From contig NZ_CAAAID010000008.1 of the NCBI RefSeq assembly GCF_900639915.1, positions 1 through 64,000 on the forward strand: a stretch of 64,000 nt of DNA. The letters run 5' to 3'. Origin of the DNA: Legionella nagasakiensis (lineage in GTDB: Bacteria; Pseudomonadota; Gammaproteobacteria; Legionellales; Legionellaceae). Shown one piece after another: positions 58,000-64,000 of the stretch (within the stretch, counting starts at the first letter, position 1; each line of letters starts with the position of its first letter). The position numbers and the translations under genes are program-made. The notes beneath the pieces were generated by a model, which was given only the letters and a program-made list of their open reading frames with translations, did no database searches and was not told where the DNA came from.

Positions 58000-59070
58000 G
58001 TGACTAGACCGACCCGTGTTTATATTGATTCCATGGCATTATTACATAATGTCCGACGGGTAAAAGCGTATGCACCAGGTAAACAAATCATTGCAATGGT
58101 GAAAGCCAATGCTTATGGTTGCGGATTGGCTTCTGTTTTACCTGTTCTTGATGGGCGGGTTGATGCATTTGGTGTCGCTTCATTGGAAGAGGCAATGAAA
58201 CTTCGAAGCTTAGGAAGTCGCAGCGAATGTGTGCTTTTCCAGGGTGTTTTCGGTGTTGATGAATTGCATTATGTTGCCAGCCAGCGATTGCAATGTGTGA
58301 TTCATCAGGAGCAGCAGTTGCAGTGGATTCTTAATACACCGCTTTCTGCAAAAATCCGTGTATGGGTAAAAGTAAATACTGGCATGCATCGTTTGGGATT
58401 TTTCCCCGGTGAAGTGCCTGATATTATGGCCGCTTTGCTTGCTTGTCCGTGGGTTGATACAAACATTGGTTTAATGACTCATTTAGCTTGTGCTGATGAG
58501 CCTGCTAAAGACAGTAATCATCAACAACTGCAAGTATTTCAGGGGTTATCTTTGGCTTTTTCGCAGTATTCGCGAAGTATTGCTAATTCTGCAGCAATCA
58601 TGGCTTTGCCGGAATCCCATGCAGACGTTGTACGTCCTGGCATCATGTTATATGGGGTTTCGCCTTTTGCTGATAACACGGGAAGGGAGCTTGGGTTGAT
58701 GCCAGTCATGCATTTTATCTCTTCAATCAGTGCAATTCATAGGTGTCCTCCTGCATCCCCTGTTGGTTATGGAGGTACATGGCAAAGTGATAAGCCTTCC
58801 ATGATTGGTGTTGTGCCAGTGGGTTACGGGGATGGTTATCCACGTCATGTCATACAGGCGTCAACCTGGGTGAACGGTTTTACGGCACCGGTGGTTGGAC
58901 GTGTTTCAATGGATATGTTGACGATTGATTTGACTGACTGCCCTAATGTTCAAGTGGGTGATGCGGTGGAGTTATGGGGCAAAAATATTGCGGTTGAACG
59001 AGTGGCACAGGTTGCGGGAACAATTGCCTATGAATTGCTTTGTCAGGTGTCTCCGCGGGTGCGTTTATAA
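58000..59070 (+). CDS. alr: alanine racemase
   Basis: A 356-residue PLP enzyme that makes D-alanine for peptidoglycan. The PLP Lys is in [13 protein letters not shown], the second catalytic base Tyr in [13 protein letters not shown], and the C-terminal beta domain has [15 protein letters not shown] and [10 protein letters not shown]. The start is GTG, one base after the dnaB stop, so translation is probably coupled. Its product feeds the cell-wall material on which MltD, Slt and NlpD of this window act. Confidence 0.97.
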   Translation: MTRPTRVYIDSMALLHNVRRVKAYAPGKQIIAMVKANAYGCGLASVLPVLDGRVDAFGVASLEEAMKLRSLGSRSECVLFQGVFGVDELHYVASQRLQCVIHQEQQLQWILNTPLSAKIRVWVKVNTGMHRLGFFPGEVPDIMAALLACPWVDTNIGLMTHLACADEPAKDSNHQQLQVFQGLSLAFSQYSRSIANSAAIMALPESHADVVRPGIMLYGVSPFADNTGRELGLMPVMHFISSISAIHRCPPASPVGYGGTWQSDKPSMIGVVPVGYGDGYPRHVIQASTWVNGFTAPVVGRVSMDMLTIDLTDCPNVQVGDAVELWGKNIAVERVAQVAGTIAYELLCQVSPRVRL

Positions 59071-59196
59071 GTGGAAAAATTTCTCAAAAATTGTCTATAG
59101 TTCAGCATTGCACCCTTGCTTAAGGTGATGGATAATTTCTATCCTTGATGCTAGAATGTCCATCGTTTTTGCAAACAATTAAACAGGTGAACTAAA

Positions 59197-59646
59197 ATGA
59201 AAAAATTAATAGTAGCCTCATTGTCTTTATCAGTCCTTCTTGCCGGTTGTGCGCAAGTGACCAATGAAGGCGTTGGTACGGTAACTGGCGGCGTGGTAGG
59301 TGGTTTGTTAGGCAGTCAATTTGGCGGAGGTTCCGGTAAAGTGGCCGCGGCCGCGGGTGGTGCCTTACTAGGAGCGTTTCTTGGTGGGAAAATAGGCCAA
59401 TATATGGATCGTCAGGATAGAATGGAAATGCAACGTGCGTTGGAAACAGCACCCACCGGCAAAGCAATATCCTGGAAAAATCCGGACACAGGCAATAAAT
59501 ACACAGTGAAACCAACTCGTACTTATTACAGCAATCAGCAACCTTGCCGTGAATACATAACCAATGCAATCATTGGTGGCAAGAGCCAGCAAATCTATGG
59601 AAAAGCTTGCCGTCAGGCAGATGGTTCATGGCGAGTTGTTAGCTAA
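59197..59646 (+). CDS. glycine-zipper outer-membrane lipoprotein (17-kDa antigen-like)
   Basis: A 149-residue lipoprotein with lipobox LLAGCA (lipidated Cys at about residue 18). A glycine-zipper hairpin follows (VTGGVVGGLLGSQFGGGSGK and AAAGGALLGAFLGGKIGQYMD), typical of the Rick_17kDa/2TM glycine-zipper family. The C-terminal domain has WKNPDTGNKYTVKPTRTYY and two Cys (CREYI, KACRQADGSWRVV). Likely envelope-anchored; related proteins affect envelope stress. A strong hairpin terminator follows 30 bases after the stop. Confidence 0.9.
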   Translation: MKKLIVASLSLSVLLAGCAQVTNEGVGTVTGGVVGGLLGSQFGGGSGKVAAAAGGALLGAFLGGKIGQYMDRQDRMEMQRALETAPTGKAISWKNPDTGNKYTVKPTRTYYSNQQPCREYITNAIIGGKSQQIYGKACRQADGSWRVVS

Positions 59647-59676
59647 GTTCGTCGTTGAGTTTTCTGTTATGAAGCA

Positions 59677-59727
59677 AAAGTTCCTGATTTTATTTAACGT
59701 AATGTTCAAAAAAATCAGGAACTTTTT
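59677..59727 (+). terminator. strong hairpin terminator
   Basis: AAAGTTCCTGATTTT (59677-59691) is perfectly complementary to AAAATCAGGAACTTT (59711-59725), a 15-bp stem with a 19-base loop, ending in a T-run. It follows the glycine-zipper lipoprotein gene. Confidence 0.88.
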
Positions 59728-59924
59728 ATCTTGTGTGTATCCTTCTTTTCTTTTCTCAAACAGTCATCGTTGCAATGTGATTACTTAGCTTGTATTTTGT
59801 GCTAAAATTTAAACATTAAGATTAATTATTTTTCATTTTTTGTTTGGACTAAGTTTGGTATTGGTTCAATCCACTTTTGTTGATGCAGTGTTAATCCATT
59901 ACTGATTCATACAAGGAGTATGGC

Positions 59925-60359
59925 ATGTCTCAGTTATTACATTCAATTTTGCCACAGCCAAGACGTCCTATTGTTTATATTCATCCCGATGTAAATGTTG
60001 CCCAAGGTGTGGAGTTAATGGTGCAGGAAAATATTGGTGCGCTCGTTGTCACCGATGATGAAAATTTACTTGGTATCATGAGTGAAAGGGATGTTGTTCG
60101 TTCTCTTGTTTATCAGGGCCGTTCTCCGGAATCAACCATAGTCTCTGAAATTTTATGCGCAGACATCAGCGTATTAGACGTCACTGATACGGTAGAAAAA
60201 GCGATGGAAGTGATGACCTTAACGAAACGCCGTCATATTTTGGTGACAGAAGAGGGACAACTGGCAGCCATTGTGTCTATTGGTGACCTCTTGTTTAGCT
60301 TGTTGGCTGATAAAACTCGGATGATTGAAGAGTTGCAGAATTATATACACACTTATTAG
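59925..60359 (+). CDS. CBS-domain pair protein
   Basis: A 144-residue stand-alone Bateman module with two CBS domains (about 12-70 and 80-138). The first reads VAQGVELMVQENIGALVVTD and GIMSERDVVRSLVYQG; the second AMEVMTLTKRRHILVTEEG and AIVSIGDLLFSLL. CBS pairs bind adenosine nucleotides or related ligands and act as energy sensors. No partner domain is fused. It is preceded by an AAGGAG site and followed 52 bases later by a tiny Pro/Glu-rich frame. Confidence 0.92.
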   Translation: MSQLLHSILPQPRRPIVYIHPDVNVAQGVELMVQENIGALVVTDDENLLGIMSERDVVRSLVYQGRSPESTIVSEILCADISVLDVTDTVEKAMEVMTLTKRRHILVTEEGQLAAIVSIGDLLFSLLADKTRMIEELQNYIHTY

Positions 60360-60411
60360 TTAGACAAAATTATGACATGGAATCTACAAAGCAAGGATAT
60401 AGGGGGCTGTT

Positions 60412-60582
60412 TTGAAACCGAATGAGATACCAGATATTCCTCAGGAAATACCAGATACAATACCCGTTGAATCACCGTCTTTACCGGAGTCAACAGAGCC
60501 ATTATCACCCGAGACACCTGAGCCCGAACCTGTCGATACCCCGGAACCTTCTCCTATAGAAACACCAGAAGATCCCGGCTAG
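60412..60582 (+). CDS. 56-residue Pro/Glu-rich small protein
   Basis: A short frame opening with TTG five bases after AGGGGG. The product is almost wholly Pro, Glu, Ser, Thr, Asp and Ile in PxP/PE patterns (IPDIPQEIPD, SPETPEPEPVDTPEPSP). It has no signal or membrane segment and would be acidic and extended. Similar Pro/Glu-rich mini-proteins occur in other gammaproteobacteria, with unknown role. It may share a transcript with the CBS gene and is convergent with glsA. Confidence 0.55.
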   Translation: MKPNEIPDIPQEIPDTIPVESPSLPESTEPLSPETPEPEPVDTPEPSPIETPEDPG

Positions 60583-60610
60583 TAGACTGAAAATAAATTG
60601 AAGACATCCC

Positions 60611-61543
60611 CTAAGGTAAGGCGAAATGCCAGTTCATGGTTTTGGATAATTCTTCCAGCATCATTTCCCCTCGAATGCTGTTGCCTTTGGCGTTTACACG
60701 CGGGCTTAAGACAACAATACCGGCTTTGCCAGGAAGTACGGCGATGATGTAACCTGAGACTCCGCTTTTGGCAGGCATGCCTGTGCGTACCATATGAGTG
60801 CCTGTTTCATCGTATAATCCGCAGGTTGCCATAATGGCCAGAGTAATTTTACAAGTCTCTACGGATATGATTTGTTTGCCGGTGATGGGATCTTTGCCAT
60901 AATTGGCGAGTAAGCTTGGTAGATACAAGACTTGTTCTATAACTGCTTCATAAGAACATAAAGAAAAATATAAATCGAGCGTTTCATGAACGTTGGTTGC
61001 TAAATTATGGCGACTATGTAGCAAATAAGCGAGAGAGCGGTTACGATCGCCGGTGCGTTTTTCGGAAGCAAACACCAAAGGATTGATTCGTAAACGCTGA
61101 TTGAAGAGTTTTTCGGTCCAATGCTCCAACCAGGCAAATTGTTGTTCCCCTGTGCCTGGAATGTGTGAGCAAAGAGTAATTGCCCCGGTATTAAGCATTG
61201 GATTAGATGGCTTGGGTCCAAACTGTTCCAGACGTGTGATGGATGCAAAATCATCGCCTGATGGTTCTACCTTCACCCATTCAAATAATTGTTCGGCGCC
61301 AACGTCTTCAAGAAGCCCAATCAGAGGGATCAATTTGGCTGTGCTTTGCAAGGTCACCGCGGGCAAAGGTGCATTGCTGTAGACTATCGGTTCACCGCCA
61401 ACGGGGGTCACGGCAATCGCAGTCATTTCGTTATCCACATTGGCCAGTTCAGGAATGTAATTTGCTACATGACCTTCCTGGTTTTTCTCTGCGTGATTGA
61501 CTAATTTCTTAAGCAGTGTTGTCGTGAGTTTGTACTGCGTCAT
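60611..61543 (-). CDS. glsA: glutaminase
   Basis: A 310-residue serine-dependent glutaminase that converts glutamine to glutamate and ammonia. The beta-lactamase-like fold is marked by YIPELANVDNEMTAIAV, the catalytic Ser-x2-Lys region LQSTAKLIPLIGLLE, PSNPMLNTGAITLCS, and GMPAKSGVSGYIIAVLPG. The ATG ending at 61543 has GAGGGG upstream and gives the family length; the frame is open 44 codons further but that part overlaps trpC. In Legionella, amino-acid carbon use makes this plausible; it might also raise acid tolerance. Confidence 0.96.
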   Translation of the reverse strand: MTQYKLTTTLLKKLVNHAEKNQEGHVANYIPELANVDNEMTAIAVTPVGGEPIVYSNAPLPAVTLQSTAKLIPLIGLLEDVGAEQLFEWVKVEPSGDDFASITRLEQFGPKPSNPMLNTGAITLCSHIPGTGEQQFAWLEHWTEKLFNQRLRINPLVFASEKRTGDRNRSLAYLLHSRHNLATNVHETLDLYFSLCSYEAVIEQVLYLPSLLANYGKDPITGKQIISVETCKITLAIMATCGLYDETGTHMVRTGMPAKSGVSGYIIAVLPGKAGIVVLSPRVNAKGNSIRGEMMLEELSKTMNWHFALP

Positions 61544-61556
61544 AACCCCTCGATGT

Positions 61557-62345
61557 TCAAAATGTTTTAGTTTGATGTGAAAGCAATGTCTGTAGTAAAG
61601 CACCAATATCGTTAGATCGCATGAGCGTTTCACCAATAAGAAAGGCATGTATGCCATGAGATTGTAAATGCTCAATGTCTTTATGGGTATGAATACCGCT
61701 TTCGCTTATCACTATTTTTTCAGAAGGAATGCAAGATTTTAAATCAATGCTGCGTCTAATATCGGTATTAAACGTGTGTAGACTACGATTGTTTATCCCT
61801 ATCAGTGGGGTGGGCAACAGTAATGCTCGTTCCAGTTCTTCCTGTGTATGACTTTCAACAAGTACTGCCATATTTAGTTCTAATGCCAGTTGACAATATT
61901 CTTGCAGTTGAACATCATCCAGCATGGCTACAATCAATAAGATGCAGTCTGCTCCTAACGCACGGCTTTCATATAATTGATAAGGATCAACAATAAAGTC
62001 TTTGCGAAGTATGGGCAGAGAGCAATGAGACTTGGCAATAGCCAGATAAGAAGGGTCACCCTGGAAATAATGAATATCGGTTAGCACCGACAGACAGCTG
62101 GCGCCATGTTGTGCATACAGTTTTGTAATAGTGGCTACATCAAAGTCTTCACGAATGACTCCTTTACTTGGTGAGGCTTTTTTTATTTCGGCAATGATGG
62201 CTGGTTTGTTTGACTGCAGTGCGGTCACAAAATCACGCACGGGCAGAGGTGTATTATCAATGAATGTTGCAAGTGGTCGAAGACACTTGGCTTTTGCTAC
62301 TTCTTCTTTCTTATGAGCCGCAATTTTATTAAGAATGCTATTCAT
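61557..62345 (-). CDS. trpC: indole-3-glycerol phosphate synthase
   Basis: A 262-residue TIM barrel that closes the indole ring in tryptophan synthesis. Catalytic residues lie in [65 protein letters not shown] and [14 protein letters not shown]. It is not fused to trpF. The ATG at 62345 overlaps the trpD stop by eight bases, so trpD and trpC are translationally coupled. Confidence 0.97.
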   Translation of the reverse strand: MNSILNKIAAHKKEEVAKAKCLRPLATFIDNTPLPVRDFVTALQSNKPAIIAEIKKASPSKGVIREDFDVATITKLYAQHGASCLSVLTDIHYFQGDPSYLAIAKSHCSLPILRKDFIVDPYQLYESRALGADCILLIVAMLDDVQLQEYCQLALELNMAVLVESHTQEELERALLLPTPLIGINNRSLHTFNTDIRRSIDLKSCIPSEKIVISESGIHTHKDIEHLQSHGIHAFLIGETLMRSNDIGALLQTLLSHQTKTF

Positions 62346-63363
62346 GGTTATTATCACATTGAGTTAATGCTTTTAATTGCATAAATCGTTTATAAGCTAA
62401 GCCGCTATCAATAGCTTCTGCGGCTTTATGGATGGCTTCCTCATAGGTCGGGCAGTGGTTAGCACAATACAAAGCTGCGGCGCTGTTTAGTAAAATAATG
62501 TCGCGGGCGGGTCCTGGTTCTCCTGCAAAAACAGATTCTGCCAATGTCAGACTTTGCGCGGGAGTTTCAATCACAATGTCATCCAAACTGGCATGTGCGC
62601 AATGATATTTTTTGGGATCAATGCTCCATTCTTTAAATTCTCCATGCACGTATTCTACGACGTCGGTGATGGCACAGATACTGATTTCATCCAGATGATC
62701 TTGAGAATGGATGACCAAGGTATGCTCACTGCCTAAATTGGCCAGTACGTTCGCCGTAGGTTTCAGCCAATGATGGGCATAGACGCCAACGACTTGTTTT
62801 TTTACTCTGGCTGGATTTAATAATGGACCCAGCAAATTAAACAAAGTACGTATGCCTAATTGTTGGCGGGCATGGCGCGCATGTTTTAAAGCCTGATGAA
62901 AATGGGGGGCAAATAAAAAAGCAATGCCGCATTCTTGCATGCATCGTTTTAACCCATTGTCTGATAGATTGAGTTTAAACCCCGCCTGCAATAATAAATC
63001 TGCACTGCCGCTTCGGCTTGAGACAGAATGATTGCCATGTTTGGCAACGGGCACGCCTGCGGCGGCTGCCACAAAACTGCTGACGGTTGAAACGTTAAAT
63101 GTATTGCGACCATCGCCACCTGTGCCAACAATGTCAATGAGATCATTGCCTAAATCAATGGAGTGGGCGAATTGCTGCATGACATGAGCTGCCGCGGTTA
63201 ATTCTTCGGCGGTTTCACCCTTCATCCGCATGAGTGCCAGGAAGGCAGCGATTTGGATATCTTGTAACTGTCCTTCCATGCAATCTTTGATGATCTCTTG
63301 CATCTGAGATGTCGATAAGTGTTTGCCGCTGATCAATTGTTCAAATACTTGCTTTATGTTCAT
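62338..63363 (-). CDS. trpD: anthranilate phosphoribosyltransferase
   Basis: A 341-residue enzyme that joins anthranilate to PRPP. The PRPP-binding loop is [18 protein letters not shown], anthranilate-site segments are [18 protein letters not shown] and [13 protein letters not shown], and the N-terminal helical domain opens [16 protein letters not shown]. It overlaps trpG by 23 bases at its start and trpC by eight at its end, forming a compressed trpG-trpD-trpC operon. Confidence 0.97.
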   Translation of the reverse strand: MNIKQVFEQLISGKHLSTSQMQEIIKDCMEGQLQDIQIAAFLALMRMKGETAEELTAAAHVMQQFAHSIDLGNDLIDIVGTGGDGRNTFNVSTVSSFVAAAAGVPVAKHGNHSVSSRSGSADLLLQAGFKLNLSDNGLKRCMQECGIAFLFAPHFHQALKHARHARQQLGIRTLFNLLGPLLNPARVKKQVVGVYAHHWLKPTANVLANLGSEHTLVIHSQDHLDEISICAITDVVEYVHGEFKEWSIDPKKYHCAHASLDDIVIETPAQSLTLAESVFAGEPGPARDIILLNSAAALYCANHCPTYEEAIHKAAEAIDSGLAYKRFMQLKALTQCDNNHE

Positions 63364-63919
63364 ACTGCAAAAAATTGGTTAATAACTGCATGCCATATTC
63401 ACTTAAGATGGCTTCTGGGTGGAATTGTAGACCATATAATGGATATTGACGATGAGAAATTGCCATAATAGTTTCATCGGCCCAGGCGTCGATAGCAAAG
63501 CATGTCGGTAATGTATTGATATCAGCGATCAGGGAATGATAGCGAGTTGCACGAAAATGATTGGGAACTCCTTGAAACAAACCTTGTTTGTGATGATAGA
63601 TATTGGATGTTTTACCATGCATAATGGAGGGTGCTTGGATGATTTTTCCACCAAAAGCGTGTGCAAGGCATTGATGGCCGAGGCAAATACCAAGAATAGG
63701 AATTGTTTGATAAAAATGTTTAATGGCAGGTAAAGAGATACCAGCATCTTCCGGTGCTTTTGGACCAGGTGAAATCACTAAATAATCAGGGGATAAACGT
63801 GCAATGTCGCTAATGGCGATTTTATCATGCGGGTAAATGACTACCTCTTGTTCAAGGCATTGAAAATATTGAACAAGATTATAGGTAAAAGAATCATAAT
63901 TATCGATAATCAATAGCAT
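63341..63919 (-). CDS. trpG: anthranilate synthase glutamine amidotransferase subunit
   Basis: A 192-residue class I amidotransferase that supplies ammonia to TrpE (and often PabB). The catalytic Cys is in ILGICLGHQCLAHAFGG, with His and Glu in YGLQFHPEAILSEYG; the N-terminus is LLIIDNYDSFTYNLVQYF. The order trpG-trpD-trpC is that of Pseudomonas and other gammaproteobacteria. trpE is not in the window. The ATG lies three bases after the end of the preceding gene. Confidence 0.95.
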   Translation of the reverse strand: MLLIIDNYDSFTYNLVQYFQCLEQEVVIYPHDKIAISDIARLSPDYLVISPGPKAPEDAGISLPAIKHFYQTIPILGICLGHQCLAHAFGGKIIQAPSIMHGKTSNIYHHKQGLFQGVPNHFRATRYHSLIADINTLPTCFAIDAWADETIMAISHRQYPLYGLQFHPEAILSEYGMQLLTNFLQYEHKASI

Positions 63920-63922
63920 GAT

Positions 63923-64000
63923 TTAATTAAAGATATCACTAATGTCTATAGGGTAATAAGCATTCCATAACTGGATGATTAAGTCATCCAGATAGGCAGG
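63923..64000 (-). CDS. 3' end of an unidentified gene upstream of trpG, cut by the window edge
   Basis: The last 25 codons of a frame entering from the right edge, ending PAYLDDLIIQLWNAYYPID and ISDIFN before a TAA. It ends three bases before the trpG start, so the gene is almost surely in the same operon. trpE would be the natural expectation, but this short tail carries no TrpE mark I can confirm. Confidence 0.6.
   Translation of the reverse strand, partial: PAYLDDLIIQLWNAYYPIDISDIFN

Noticed and set aside
61544-61675. 44-residue N-terminal extension of glutaminase
   Set aside because: It overlaps trpC, lacks family similarity, and the ATG at 61543 has a strong ribosome site.

Overview
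The window looks like a Legionella (Legionellaceae) chromosome. Its base composition is AT-rich. It carries a PmrA/PmrB pair, the type II secretion genes lspD and lspE, an nlpD-rpoS pair, homogentisate dioxygenase, FimV, and two proteins built like Dot/Icm effectors (a leucine-rich-repeat protein and an ankyrin protein with a cysteine-protease-like domain). This assignment is inference from gene content and order; no database was searched.

Layout. Bases 1 to about 9,400 form an accessory block. It holds the 3' end of an IS3-family element, two tandem GNAT acetyltransferases, a 13-unit LRR protein with a nuclear-localisation-like tail, a gene-poor stretch with one doubtful ORF, and a three-gene locus: an OmpR-type regulator, a large ankyrin/clan-CD-like protein and a convergent sensor kinase. 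The block ends at a tRNA-Phe gene flanked by IS-end-like repeats. From about 9,600 to 30,700 lies mostly core genome: yggX, a polysaccharide deacetylase, a small Cys-rich membrane protein, a methyltransferase, a chagasin-like inhibitor, malic enzyme, surE-yqaA-nlpD-rpoS, hmgA, yebC-ruvC-ruvA, pmrA-pmrB with yciB, mltD, gloB, folD and fimV. From 30,800 to 37,500 is a forward run: truA, trpF, trpB, trpA, glnS, cysS. Then come lspD-lspE on the reverse strand, a tRNA-Met, an MFS transporter, miaB, rluD-pgeF-degQ, and reverse-strand slt, rpe, two outer-membrane barrels and nadE. The last part has a SWIM/SNF2 helicase, dnaB-alr, small envelope genes, a CBS protein, a tiny Pro/Glu-rich ORF, glutaminase and trpG-trpD-trpC. 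The last of these runs in from the right edge behind the tail of an unidentified gene.

How the genes fit together. Several sets are functional neighbours: tryptophan synthesis in two separated clusters (trpFBA and trpGDC, no trpE visible), RuvAC without RuvB, the T2SS secretin and ATPase, and peptidoglycan enzymes (MltD, Slt, NlpD, Alr). The part most likely to be new is the 4.4-9.0 kb locus. There, a predicted host-directed protein with a His-Cys dyad spaced as in MARTX-type protease domains sits between an RstA-like regulator and an RstB-like kinase. The LRR protein upstream is the second candidate effector.
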